A DNA stretch of 64,000 nucleotides from positions 1-64,000 of the forward strand of contig NZ_JALIRM010000003.1 in assembly GCF_022900255.1 (NCBI RefSeq), written 5' to 3'. Below are positions 46,583-55,659 of this stretch, piece after piece. The translations under genes were made by a program, and so were the position numbers. This stretch comes from Lederbergia wuyishanensis. GTDB taxonomy: Bacteria; Bacillota; Bacilli; Bacillales; Bacillaceae_C. The notes under the pieces are model-generated. The model had not been told where the DNA came from. It ran no database searches and saw only the letters and a list, made by a program, of their open reading frames with translations. Each line of letters begins with the position of its first letter. The first letter of the stretch is position 1.

Positions 46583-47446
46583 TTGATATTTGATCGATTA
46601 GGGGTGTTGACGGACGAGGTATCGCAAAACATAACGGAGGCTTTTGACTGGGCCGAGAGGAATAGAATGAAACATGTGGAGATTCGGATGGTCGATGGGA
46701 AAAATATAGCGGATTTTTCCGATAAAGAATTAGAACAATTACTTTTTGAAGTTGAAAAAAGGGACTTATTCGTTTCGGGCATCGCTTCCCCACTGTTCAA
46801 ATGTGCACTCGATCCTTCGAGACCTGTTGCTTCTGGAGATACGTTCGGGCAAATAGAAGAAAGTGTTGAAAATCACTTTTTAAAACTTGAAAGAGTCATA
46901 GAAATCTGTAAAAAATTAAAGTCTGATAAAATTCGAATCTTTTCCTTTTGGAGAGAAGAAAATCCTTCCTTATACAATGCGGACATTATTGAGCATTTAA
47001 AGAAAGCTGCGAAAATAGCAGAAGAAAATGGTGTTTTATTATTATTAGAAAACGAAAATTCATGTAATGGCGGCTATGCATCTGAAGTAGCGCATGTCGT
47101 TCGGCAAGTTGATTCGCCTTCCTTGAAGGTTTTGTGGGATCCTGGAAATGAACAATACGGAGGACGTCCCGCTTTTCCGGAAGGCTATGAAGAAGTACGT
47201 GGGCTTATTGGTCATGTTCACTTGAAAGATGCTTTCGTTGACGAGAAAGGACAATCAAGATGTGTTCCAATTGGTGAAGGAAGTGTACCTTTTTTCGATC
47301 AGCTTCAAGCCCTGATAAATGATGGATACGAGGGGCTTTTTACAATTGAAACTCACTACATTCCTGAAGGTGGAACGGCAAAAGAAGGCACGCAAATGAC
47401 ATTGGAAGGCCTACAAAAAATATGGGGAGTCGAGTGTGAAAAATGA
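46583..47446 (+). CDS. Sugar phosphate isomerase/epimerase (TIM barrel, AP-endonuclease-2 fold)
   Basis: The pattern fits the xylose-isomerase-like TIM barrel family: HVEIRMVDG early, IRIFSFWREE, LLLENENSCN (metal-binding Glu), VLWDPGNEQY (metal-binding Asp), GHVHLKDA (His and Asp) and LFTIETHY (Glu). Such proteins isomerise or epimerise sugars and keto-inositols. The TTG at 46583 has GGAG eight bases upstream; GTG 46574 is the alternative. Its stop overlaps the nagB start, so the two are coupled. Confidence 0.83.
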   Translation: MIFDRLGVLTDEVSQNITEAFDWAERNRMKHVEIRMVDGKNIADFSDKELEQLLFEVEKRDLFVSGIASPLFKCALDPSRPVASGDTFGQIEESVENHFLKLERVIEICKKLKSDKIRIFSFWREENPSLYNADIIEHLKKAAKIAEENGVLLLLENENSCNGGYASEVAHVVRQVDSPSLKVLWDPGNEQYGGRPAFPEGYEEVRGLIGHVHLKDAFVDEKGQSRCVPIGEGSVPFFDQLQALINDGYEGLFTIETHYIPEGGTAKEGTQMTLEGLQKIWGVECEK

Positions 47447-48201
47447 GTATAACTGTAGAACGAGTTGATCATTTGGTTGTGCAGGTATATGAGACGCGTG
47501 AGGATTTAGGAAAAGCAGCAGCAACACAGGTTTCTGCTAAGATAAAAGAACTTTTGGAAGAACAAGATACGATTCGAATGATTTTTGCAGCAGCACCTTC
47601 TCAAAACGAACTTTTTGAAACGTTGAAGAAAGATTCGGAGATTGATTGGAGTCGTATAGTTGCATTTCATATGGATGAATACATTGGGCTTGAGGCGGGC
47701 GCCCCGCAAAGTTTTGGAGTCTTTTTGAAGGAGAAGCTTTTCGATGAAGTAAAACCGGGGATTGTTCATTATATGGACAGCTCACAGGATGTTGCTGAGG
47801 AACTTTTACGTTATGGAAATCTTATTAAAGAAGAGGAAATTGATATTGTCTGTTTAGGGATTGGAGAGAACGGACATCTCGCCTTTAACGATCCGCCTGT
47901 GGCTGATTTTAATGATCCTGAATTAATAAAAGTGGTTGAGTTGGATGATGTTTGTAGGCAACAACAAGTGAATGATGGATGTTTTGCAACAATTGAAGAC
48001 GTACCAACTCACGCGATTACTTTAACAATTCCTGCCTTAATGTCAGGGAAACATTTATTTTGTATTGTTCCTGGCCCAACCAAAAGGCAAGCAGTTAGAG
48101 GAGTATTGGAAGGTCCATTATCTACAGATAATCCTGCTACTATTTTACGTCGCCATCCCAGCTGCATCCTTTATTTGGATAAGGAATCATATAGTAAATG
48201 A
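47443..48201 (+). CDS. nagB: Glucosamine-6-phosphate deaminase NagB
   Basis: NagB turns glucosamine-6-phosphate into fructose-6-phosphate and ammonia. The 252-aa protein has VAFHMDEYIGL (catalytic Asp), GIGENGHLAFNDP (catalytic His and substrate loop) and the C-terminal TLTIPALMSGKHLFCIVPG element. The length is typical. ATGA overlaps on both sides show tight coupling with the isomerase and with nagA. The N-terminal extension of about ten residues and the sequence AAAPSQNELF in the first loop depart from the E. coli form, so activity on a related amino sugar phosphate is possible. Confidence 0.85.
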   Translation: MSITVERVDHLVVQVYETREDLGKAAATQVSAKIKELLEEQDTIRMIFAAAPSQNELFETLKKDSEIDWSRIVAFHMDEYIGLEAGAPQSFGVFLKEKLFDEVKPGIVHYMDSSQDVAEELLRYGNLIKEEEIDIVCLGIGENGHLAFNDPPVADFNDPELIKVVELDDVCRQQQVNDGCFATIEDVPTHAITLTIPALMSGKHLFCIVPGPTKRQAVRGVLEGPLSTDNPATILRRHPSCILYLDKESYSK

Positions 48202-49355
48202 TGACGACGATAAAAGGAGTTCACTTTGGAACTGGGGAATCAATTTCTGTTACGATTGATGGAGAAAAAATTTGCAATATCACTAAGGAAAAACATGATT
48301 CTCCTTATTACATTGCCCCGGGACTGGTCGACTTACAAATTAATGGATATAAAGGTTATGACTTTAATACGCTGCCGATACCAGAAGACCTTGTTAATGA
48401 AATTACGGGAGCAGTCTGGCAGGAAGGGGTTACTTCTTTTTACCCGACCGTAATCACGAATAGCGATGAGGTAATTGAAAAGGCCGTAGCAATGATTGCT
48501 GAAGTTTGCGAAAAGGATCATTTTATTAATAAATGTATTCCCGGTATTCATATTGAAGGCCCGTTCATTTCACCTGAAGATGGTCCAAGAGGAGCGCATG
48601 GGAAGGAATTTGTGAAGGCGCCTGATTGGGAGCTTTTTCAAAGATGGCAAGAAGCCGCTGGTGGGAGAATTAAAATAATTACGATTTCACCTGAATGGCC
48701 GGAGTCGATTGAATTTATTAAGAAATGTGTAGAAAACGGAGTGGTTGTTTCAATTGGGCACACAGCGGCGACCCCAGAACAAATACGGAATGCCGTTGCC
48801 GCTGGTGCTAAAATGTCAACGCATCTTGGAAACGGAGCACACTTAATGCTTCCCCGTCATCCGAATTATATATGGGAACAATTAGCACAGGATGAATTGT
48901 GGGCATGTCTGATTGCAGATGGCTTTCATCTTCCAGAATCATTTTTGAAAGTTGCGATGAAAGTGAAAGATCCCCGTGCGATGTTGGTAAGCGATGCTGT
49001 ATATTTGAGTGGTATGGCACCTGGACCTTATCAAACGCATATTGGCGGCGAAGTTGTATTAACGCCAGAAGGTAAATTGCATTTAAAGGAAAATCCAAAG
49101 ATGTTGGCTGGCTCTGCACAAATGTTAAAAGACGGAATCGGACATCTTGTTAAAAGTGGTATTGCGACTTTACAGGAAGCCTGGGAAATGGCTTCAGTTA
49201 GACCTTCAGTTTTTATGGGACTCTCTACTTTGGAGGGGCTGAGCAAGGGCGCGATAGCTGACTTGGTTGTTTTTAGCTTGGAAGAAAGTCGTGTGAATGT
49301 GGTTCAAACTTACAAGGCGGGAAAGTTAGTATATATGGCAGATAAAAGTAGATAG
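48198..49355 (+). CDS. nagA: N-acetylglucosamine-6-phosphate deacetylase NagA
   Basis: NagA removes acetate from N-acetylglucosamine-6-phosphate, feeding NagB. The 385-aa amidohydrolase has GLVDLQINGYKGYDFN near the start, HIEGPFISP (metal Glu), SIGHTAA (metal His), STHLGNGAH (metal His), LIADGFH and the catalytic Asp in LVSDAVYLSG. It overlaps nagB by 4 bases and ends the operon before a strong terminator. Confidence 0.9.
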   Translation: MMTTIKGVHFGTGESISVTIDGEKICNITKEKHDSPYYIAPGLVDLQINGYKGYDFNTLPIPEDLVNEITGAVWQEGVTSFYPTVITNSDEVIEKAVAMIAEVCEKDHFINKCIPGIHIEGPFISPEDGPRGAHGKEFVKAPDWELFQRWQEAAGGRIKIITISPEWPESIEFIKKCVENGVVVSIGHTAATPEQIRNAVAAGAKMSTHLGNGAHLMLPRHPNYIWEQLAQDELWACLIADGFHLPESFLKVAMKVKDPRAMLVSDAVYLSGMAPGPYQTHIGGEVVLTPEGKLHLKENPKMLAGSAQMLKDGIGHLVKSGIATLQEAWEMASVRPSVFMGLSTLEGLSKGAIADLVVFSLEESRVNVVQTYKAGKLVYMADKSR

Positions 49356-49409
49356 GTGGAGCGTTCTAGCAAAATGAGGCTTTTATTAGATACGGAATTA
49401 CATATAATT

Positions 49410-49461
49410 AGATTTCATCGTGAAATAGTACATTGGTCGATCCACGATGAAATCTTTTTTT
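49410..49461 (+). terminator. Strong terminator after nagA
   Basis: AGATTTCATCGTG (49410-49422) and CACGATGAAATCT (49443-49455) pair perfectly, with a run of seven T at 49455-49461. Confidence 0.88.
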
Positions 49462-49516
49462 ATAAGGGGTTCGTTGTAAATAAAGTGCGGATTCCCGACG
49501 AACTGAAATTTTAATA

Positions 49517-49812
49517 GGATTACGTCGAGAATAAGGTGTTAATTCTCGACGAATTTGAGTTTTAAAAGGATTACGTCGTGAATAAGGTGTTAATTCTCGA
49601 CGAATTTGAGTTTTAAAAGGATTACGTCGAGAATAAGGTGTTAATTCTCGATGAATTTGAGTTTTAAAAGGATTACGTCGAGAATAAGGTGTTTATTCTC
49701 GATGAATTGAGTTTTAATAGGATTACGTCGAGAATAAGGTGTTAATTCTCGATGAACTTGAGTTTTAAAAGGATTACGTCGAGAATAAGGTACAGATTTC
49801 CGATGAATATAA
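49517..49812. repeat. Tandem array of a 51-nt palindrome-bearing unit (about 5.8 copies)
   Basis: Units start with GGATTACGTCGAGAATAAGG at 49517, 49568, 49619, 49670, 49720 and 49771. The spacing is 51 nt except for one 50-nt unit, and the last copy is partial. Most units hold the perfect inverted repeat TCGAGAAT/ATTCTCGA around a 9-nt loop; some have compensating or single changes (CGTCGTGAA, CGATGAA). A worn copy lies just upstream (about 49470-49516). Every frame has stops, so it is not coding. Confidence 0.9.
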
Positions 49813-50049
49813 GGTACCTCGTGAATCCTGGACGCATATGTAACAAATCCAAGTTACTATTATTCATTACGAAAAGTGTGGAATGGTGAAATCATTTCCT
49901 CTGAATTAAAGATTAAAATATAAAGTTATTTTCAAGCAATCAATATAGATTTTATTGACACCCGTACTAGTAAGTATATAATGATTTTTAAATAACTAAT
50001 TATTTAACTTTATTAATTAATATAGTTTAGTATTAAAGGGGCACAAGTA
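49813..50049. other. AT-rich leader of the ROK gene
   Basis: No gene or strong hairpin seen. The ribosome binding site AAAGGGG lies about 10 bases before the ROK start codon. Confidence 0.45.
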
Positions 50050-51159
50050 ATGAAATCGTACTTACCGAACGATATAAAAGACGAAAATCGAAAGATTATA
50101 TTTGATATTCTTTTGCAACATCCAGAACTGGCAAAAGTGGAGATTACTGAAAAGACAGCGATTAGTTTTGTGACTGTAAGTAAAATCGTTAATTTTTTTG
50201 AATCCGTCGGAATCCTAAAAGCTACTGGCGAAAGTCGTGAAGGATCAGGTGGCCTTGGAAGAAAACGGACAGTTTATCGATTTGTTGAAAACAGTTATGT
50301 CACAATTGGCATTCAAATTATCGGCAATAAAATAACGGCTGTACTTGTAAATTTACATAGCCAAGTGATTAATTCGTATTCGCTGGAAACAGAAATTCCA
50401 TTTTATCGCGAAGATTTTACGATGGTATTTGAAAAAGTCATTAATCAGATGAAAGCGAAAGCATCCAAAACGAACAGCATCGTTTTAGGAATCGGGATTG
50501 GTGTAGATGGCGCAATCAATACTCGAAAAAAGACAATAAGAATGAAGACAAAAGAATATAAGGAACAAGATTTTCTTTACGAGGATATTATGGGGAATCT
50601 AAAAAGCAATTTGCCTATTATTCTTGAAAACGATGTAAACGCCTCAACAGTTGCTGAGTTTAGAAATTTAGAGAATCATGGTTCATCTTTAACGGATTTG
50701 GTACATATCACTTTGGGGGATGGGATTGGAGCCGGTATTATTATTAACAAAAAGCTGCATAGAGGAATTAATTCTAGCGCTGGGGAATTAGAATATATGT
50801 GCTTTGATCCGGATTACAGGAAAAATCCTTCGTCTGTAGGATGGCTAGAAAGTAAAATCGGAATCAAAAATCTTTTCGAAAAAGAAGATATTCAAACTCG
50901 TGTCGATTATATTTCAAAAAATCTCGCATTAACAATCACAAGCATAATCAGTATCCTGGATATCCATGAAATCATTATTGGCGGAAAGACGATCGATTTA
51001 TTTCCAGATGCTATATTAAAAAGTACTAAAAAATACGTTGAACAATATACAGAATGGACACCGAATATTTCACTTAGTCATTTAGAGCATTCAGCGGCAC
51101 TTGGAGCGGCAATACTAATTCTCCAACAGGAGATTCAAAAAGTAATTTCAGGGAGTTGA
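50050..51159 (+). CDS. ROK-family transcriptional regulator (NagC/XylR type)
   Basis: An N-terminal winged helix-turn-helix (about 10-70, KTAISFVTVSKIVNFFESVG) is fused to a ROK sugar-kinase-like domain (IGIQIIGNKITAVLV, GIGIGVDGAI, ENDVNAS, LGDGIGAGI, GINSSAGELEYM). The usual CxCGxxGCxE zinc cluster is lost: only one cysteine remains in that region. It probably represses the amino-sugar genes that follow and perhaps the nag operon before it, with an amino-sugar phosphate as inducer. Length 369 aa is normal. Confidence 0.87.
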   Translation: MKSYLPNDIKDENRKIIFDILLQHPELAKVEITEKTAISFVTVSKIVNFFESVGILKATGESREGSGGLGRKRTVYRFVENSYVTIGIQIIGNKITAVLVNLHSQVINSYSLETEIPFYREDFTMVFEKVINQMKAKASKTNSIVLGIGIGVDGAINTRKKTIRMKTKEYKEQDFLYEDIMGNLKSNLPIILENDVNASTVAEFRNLENHGSSLTDLVHITLGDGIGAGIIINKKLHRGINSSAGELEYMCFDPDYRKNPSSVGWLESKIGIKNLFEKEDIQTRVDYISKNLALTITSIISILDIHEIIIGGKTIDLFPDAILKSTKKYVEQYTEWTPNISLSHLEHSAALGAAILILQQEIQKVISGS

Positions 51160-51160
51160 C

Positions 51161-51883
51161 ATGATGATAAAAATATTTGAAAGTGCAGAAGCAGTCGCTA
51201 ATAAAATTGCAGAAGAAATGAACCACTATTTAATCGAAAATGAAAATCCTGTTTTTTGCTTAGCTTCCGGTAGCACACCGCAAAAAAGTTATGAACAGTT
51301 TGCGAAAAACGTAGGTGAAGAAAAAAAGAATCTTAAAATTGTCAGTCTTGATGAATGGGTGGGAATTAGTCGAGATTCTGAAGGAAGCTGCTACCAAATG
51401 CTAAACAAGGATTTATTTTCATTACTACAGCTAGAAAAGGATCAAATTGAATTTTTCGACGGAACCTCCCAAAACCTTCAGGAGGAATGTGCTAGAATTG
51501 ATCATTTTATAGAAAATAATCCGATAACGTTTAGTTTAATGGGTTTGGGAATGAATGGTCATATCGGATTGAATGAACCAGGCAGTCCAGTACTAAATAA
51601 TAGTTCCATTGTAAAATTATCAGAAACAACGAAGACAGTTGCGCAAAAATACTTCGACCAACCAACACATCTAGAGGAAGGCATCACACTCGGATTAAAG
51701 CAAATTATCAATAGTAAAAGGGTAGTCGTGGCCATTACAGGTGAGCATAAAGCTGAAATTGTAAAAGAAATTATTGAGAATCAAGAAGCAAAATTACCTG
51801 CGCAAGAGCTGCTTGGATACGACCATATTGATTTTTACTTGGATGCAGATGCAGCAAAGTATATTAAAAAAGGGGCTAGATAA
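51161..51883 (+). CDS. Glucosamine/galactosamine-6-phosphate deaminase-isomerase family protein
   Basis: This second NagB-like enzyme has FCLASGSTPQKSY, SLDEWVGI with SEGSCYQML, and MGLGMNGHIGLNEPGS. The GSCYQ and NEPGS versions resemble galactosamine-6-phosphate isomerases (AgaI/GamB-like) more than NagB, so a different amino sugar is likely. At 240 aa it is complete. It starts one base after the ROK stop and precedes the GH4 gene by two bases, so the three form one operon. Confidence 0.78.
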   Translation: MMIKIFESAEAVANKIAEEMNHYLIENENPVFCLASGSTPQKSYEQFAKNVGEEKKNLKIVSLDEWVGISRDSEGSCYQMLNKDLFSLLQLEKDQIEFFDGTSQNLQEECARIDHFIENNPITFSLMGLGMNGHIGLNEPGSPVLNNSSIVKLSETTKTVAQKYFDQPTHLEEGITLGLKQIINSKRVVVAITGEHKAEIVKEIIENQEAKLPAQELLGYDHIDFYLDADAAKYIKKGAR

Positions 51884-51885
51884 AG

Positions 51886-53271
51886 ATGAAAAAAATGAAA
51901 GTAACACTTGTTGGAGCAGGGAGTTTATCTTTTGCTTTAGGAGCACTGCAAGACATGGTTTTATCAGATCGTTTGAAAAATCAGGTGGATCTTGAAATAG
52001 CCCTAATGGATATTGTGGAAGAGAACCTAAACAGAACATACAAATATGCTACTGAAATGTTTTCAGCATTCTCGCATCCAGCGAAAATCACCCAAACTAC
52101 GAAACTAGAAGAAGCACTCACAAATGCTAATTTTGTTATCGTCGCAATTGAAGTAAATAGATACTTTTACTGGTCTCAAGATTTTCATATTCCTCGCCGT
52201 TATGGAAGTAAGCAAATTTACGGGGAAAATGGCGGACCAGGATCCATGTTCCATACTTTGCGCAATCTTGGTCCTATGCTAGAGATTGCTAGAACGATGG
52301 AAAAAGTGTGTCCGGATGCTTGGATGATTAATTTTACAAACCCAGAGGCGAAGTTAGTTGAAGCCATTTCAAAATTAACGTCCATTAAAATAGTCGGTCT
52401 TTGCCATGGATTGGACATGGGAATTGATCAGATTTCACAGTTTTTAGAAATGGATAGAGAAGACATTGGAGTAGAAGGTGGAGGCTTAAATCACTTCGGT
52501 TTCTTTACAAAAATATGGAATAAAAAAACAGGGGAAGATTTGTATCCTTTATTTGATGAAAAAGAAAAGAAAGCAGATCGTTTAGCGCAATTTGATCATA
52601 TTGGTCTTTCTAGAACGATGTATCGTACGTACGGCTACTACCCTTATCCTGGTACAAACCATATTGGTGAGTACGTTTCGTATGCAGGGGATTTTTACGC
52701 GGGGTTATCGTTGCAGTATCGTTATGATCCAATAAGAGAAGAGCTATGGGAAAAAGATTCAAGAGTACCGGATTTTATTTATTGTGCGAGCGGCCATACG
52801 TTGGATAAAGGTCTATTTTCAGATGATATGACCGAAGAAGAGTGGATTGAGGAAACGTTTAAATTTGATAAAGACAAAGTTCATAAAAGTAATGAATATG
52901 CGATTCCCATTATTGAGGCAATCTTTTTCGACGAAGAAATTCAATTAAACTCAGTCAATATGCAAAACAATGGTGCTATCAAAGGACTTCCAGATGATAT
53001 GGTCGTAGAAACCCAAGCCATTGTAAATGGACAAGGGATTAAATTTGTACCAATGTCTGTGGAGCTGCCTACAGCAATTATTGGAACCATCCATATTCAA
53101 GGAACAATTCATAAACTTTTACTTGAAGCATTTGTAGAACAATCTAAGACAAAATTATTACAAGCAATCCTGCTAGATCCACAAGCTCCTAGTTATTATC
53201 AAGCGTGTGCTATGATTGATGAAATGTGTGAGTTGCAAAAGGATATTTTGCCGAAACTGGAGTGGAAGTAG
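51886..53271 (+). CDS. Family 4 glycosidase (NAD+/Mn2+-dependent)
   Basis: GH4 enzymes cleave glycosides by an oxidation-elimination mechanism with NAD+ and a divalent metal. The 461-aa protein has VTLVGAGSLSFALGAL (NAD loop), FVIVAIEVNR, YGENGGPGS, NFTNPEAKL, the metal motif GLCHGLD, GLNHFGFF and YYPYPGTNHIGEY. The family's active-site Cys-His motif varies with specificity; CHG as seen here is reported for alpha-glucuronidase-type members, whereas alpha-galactosidases and 6-phosphoglucosidases use other forms. Its pairing with an amino-sugar isomerase suggests an unusual amino- or uronic-acid disaccharide. Intracellular; normal length. Confidence 0.87.
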   Translation: MKKMKVTLVGAGSLSFALGALQDMVLSDRLKNQVDLEIALMDIVEENLNRTYKYATEMFSAFSHPAKITQTTKLEEALTNANFVIVAIEVNRYFYWSQDFHIPRRYGSKQIYGENGGPGSMFHTLRNLGPMLEIARTMEKVCPDAWMINFTNPEAKLVEAISKLTSIKIVGLCHGLDMGIDQISQFLEMDREDIGVEGGGLNHFGFFTKIWNKKTGEDLYPLFDEKEKKADRLAQFDHIGLSRTMYRTYGYYPYPGTNHIGEYVSYAGDFYAGLSLQYRYDPIREELWEKDSRVPDFIYCASGHTLDKGLFSDDMTEEEWIEETFKFDKDKVHKSNEYAIPIIEAIFFDEEIQLNSVNMQNNGAIKGLPDDMVVETQAIVNGQGIKFVPMSVELPTAIIGTIHIQGTIHKLLLEAFVEQSKTKLLQAILLDPQAPSYYQACAMIDEMCELQKDILPKLEWK

Positions 53272-53381
53272 TTAAATTGGAGATGTTCGCTAAATTGTGA
53301 AAGGTATTGTCCGTGAAAGCTAGGTATATATCGTTCGTAATACTGTAATAGATTGAAAGAAAGCCATCTCACACCGTATGT

Positions 53382-53490
53382 TCTAGACCCAAAAAGATAG
53401 ACACTGGAATTTATGCAGCTAATTAGGTATGAGTTCGGTATTGAACCGGACTTATGCCTTTTAATTTTGCTAAAATCCGAAAAGGGAATT
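53382..53490 (-). mobile_element. Remnant of an IS3-family (IS150-group) right end
   Basis: On the minus strand a stop-terminated tail LAKLKGISPVQYRTHT (TAA at 53423-53425) matches the C-terminus of IS3-family OrfB transposases. It is followed by TGTCTATCTTTTTGGGTCTA (53403-53384), which resembles an IS150-type terminal repeat. No other transposase sequence is recognisable upstream, so it is a decayed fragment. Confidence 0.7.
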
Positions 53491-53700
53491 ACAATTTGAA
53501 TGAATAATTTATCCATTCCTTTCCAGTTTCACAACAATTTTGTAGTCATCGCTTCCTTTAACTTTAAACAGAATTTGTTTTTCCAATGGGATAGGTTTTA
53601 ATCAATAATCGCTTTATTAATCACACTTGTGAAATTGTTTAAATTCATATTTTGTTCCTCGCATTCTCATTGTTATAGATGTTAAGAGTCATAACCATTC

Positions 53701-53739
53701 TACACATAAACTTTACATTGTCTTCACATTAAATTAAAC
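53701..53739 (+). promoter_or_regulatory. Pho-box-like array of 11-bp direct repeats
   Basis: TACACA (53701), TTTACA (53712), TTCACA (53723) and TTAAAC (53734) occur at exact 11-bp steps. Two match the Bacillus PhoP repeat TT(A/C/T)ACA exactly and two deviate by a base or so. The array lies about 85-120 bases before the chemoreceptor gene. Confidence 0.5.
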
Positions 53740-53823
53740 ATTATCGTTTTTAATTATTAATAGGCATAAAGTCCTTTTACATAAAACTAATAATTTAATC
53801 ATGTGAAGAAACGAGTGAACTAA

Positions 53824-55500
53824 TTGAAAAAATGGCAAATCATCAATCATCATTGGAAGTTTAGTTTACAAACCTTATTAGTATTTCCTATCATTCTAGT
53901 TATTTCATTAACGTCTATAAGCATCGCATATATCAGTTACGAAAAAAATAAGCAATTAACGATTAATGCGGTTGAACAGCAGCTTCGGTCCTCTGCAGAA
54001 GTTTTAACAGAAAAAATTACAATGCTAAAAGCAACTGCAACCAAAAAAGAATTTGATCGGAAACTGGCGTATGCTCTTCAGCAAAATGCAAATTCATTTA
54101 CTAAAAGCAATGGAAAACCAATGCAATTTCAAATTACCAAAGAAGGGAAACTCACTCCATTTGATGGATTCAAAAGTAGTATCCCCACTTTATCTGTAGA
54201 TGATATAAAGAAAATGTATAAACAAAAACAAGGGATATTTCATATTGATGGAATGACTATTTCTATAGCATATCAAGTAGAAATGGACGATTCGTTATAT
54301 GTGATCGCTCTTTACGATCGTGAGTATTTGCAGCCTGTCTATGAGTATCGAAACATTACAATTGGTATGACGCTGATTTCTATTTTTATAGCAAGTGTAT
54401 TAGTATTTTTAATCATTCGAAAAATGCTTACCTCTATTTCATTATTAAAACGGTCAATGGAGTATGTTGCAAAAGGGGATTTCCAAGGAAAAATTCAGCA
54501 GAAATCTAATGCCAAAGAAATTGAAGCACTCTTTTTTGGCTTTAACCATATGATTGAAGGTCTGAATACGTTAATAGGTCACCTAGAAAAGAGTACTCAT
54601 TCCGTAACATCAACTTCCGGTAACTTGCGAGCGGCTTCTCAAGATGCGAAGCATGTTACAGAACAGATTGCAGCAGCAGTTGGAGAAGTTTCCGTTGGTA
54701 TGGATCAACAAGTTCAATCAGCTATACACGGTACAGAAATCATGTCTGAAATATCTGCCGGCATACAAAGTGTTGATTCCTCAATTCGTGCTGTCGGATT
54801 TTCGGCTGATGAAGCAAATAAGAAAGCTAAAAGTGGAAATCAGTTAGTTAGTAGAACGGTAGATCAAATGACAGATTGTCATGAAGCTGTAAATGAAGCA
54901 GCAGAAAAAATATATTCATTAGGGCAAAAATCGGCTCAAATCGATCAAATAGTAAACTTAATCAGTGATATTGCCAATCAAACAAATCTATTATCCTTGA
55001 ATGCTACCATCGAAGCTGCACGTGCGGGAGAACATGGAAAAGGTTTCCTAATAGTCGCGAATGAAGTGAGAAAGCTTGCGGAAAAAACGGCTGAATCTGC
55101 GGTTCAAATTCGGCATATTATAGAAACGATTTTAGTAGAGACTGAACAAGCGGTGCAGTCAATGACAAGAGGAGCAGAAGTATTAACTAATGGGATGGAT
55201 ATGGTAGGAAAGACTGAAATAGCCTTTGATGACATTGCGCTTGCCATAGAAAAAGTTTTACAGGAAGCAAAAGAAGTAATTGATGTAGCTCGTGACGTAA
55301 GTGAAAGAGCTCATGATATGGTAGGAAGCATGGAGCAAATTACGGCTATTTCTCAGCAAATTGCAACAAGTACGGAAATGGTTGCATCCTCCACTGAGGA
55401 ACAAATCGCTTCTATTGACGAAGTAGCAAAGGAAGCTTATTTCTTAGATGACTTAGCCAAAGATCTTAGTAATGTGATGGAACGATTTCGTGCTTCTTGA
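53824..55500 (+). CDS. Methyl-accepting chemotaxis protein
   Basis: This 558-aa transmembrane chemoreceptor has one membrane helix at about 18-38, an extracellular sensor of about 135 residues, a second helix near 177-197 and a HAMP domain. The long cytoplasmic coiled-coil ends with the signalling tip region ([45 protein letters not shown]), where CheA and CheW bind. The sensor resembles no named type that I can see. The start is a TTG with a weak binding site. A Pho-box-like repeat lies upstream, and a terminator follows at 55593. It is a single-gene unit. Confidence 0.9.
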   Translation: MKKWQIINHHWKFSLQTLLVFPIILVISLTSISIAYISYEKNKQLTINAVEQQLRSSAEVLTEKITMLKATATKKEFDRKLAYALQQNANSFTKSNGKPMQFQITKEGKLTPFDGFKSSIPTLSVDDIKKMYKQKQGIFHIDGMTISIAYQVEMDDSLYVIALYDREYLQPVYEYRNITIGMTLISIFIASVLVFLIIRKMLTSISLLKRSMEYVAKGDFQGKIQQKSNAKEIEALFFGFNHMIEGLNTLIGHLEKSTHSVTSTSGNLRAASQDAKHVTEQIAAAVGEVSVGMDQQVQSAIHGTEIMSEISAGIQSVDSSIRAVGFSADEANKKAKSGNQLVSRTVDQMTDCHEAVNEAAEKIYSLGQKSAQIDQIVNLISDIANQTNLLSLNATIEAARAGEHGKGFLIVANEVRKLAEKTAESAVQIRHIIETILVETEQAVQSMTRGAEVLTNGMDMVGKTEIAFDDIALAIEKVLQEAKEVIDVARDVSERAHDMVGSMEQITAISQQIATSTEMVASSTEEQIASIDEVAKEAYFLDDLAKDLSNVMERFRAS

Positions 55501-55592
55501 GAATTTACTTGTTTTATAGTTGTCTAATATAATTTGAAGATGTACTTCTTTAATGTGGTTGTAGCACTGGGTATATACTTTTAGAAAACTTA

Positions 55593-55614
55593 GGGTGCTT
55601 GTCACCCTTTTTTT
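55593..55614 (+). terminator. Terminator of the chemoreceptor gene
   Basis: GGGTG (55593-55597) and CACCC (55603-55607), followed by seven T. Confidence 0.75.
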
Positions 55615-55621
55615 GTATTAA

Positions 55622-55645
55622 AAAAAAGCCACTGATGGCTTTTTT
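55622..55645 (-). terminator. Terminator of the minus-strand MltG-like gene
   Basis: AAAAAAGCC (55622-55630) pairs with GGCTTTTTT (55637-55645). It works in both directions but lies directly after the stop of the minus-strand gene. Confidence 0.75.
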
Positions 55646-55659
55646 CGTTCGGCATAATG

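Noticed and set aside
49517-49812. CRISPR array
   Set aside because: The whole 51-nt unit is conserved, with no variable spacers, and no cas genes are near.
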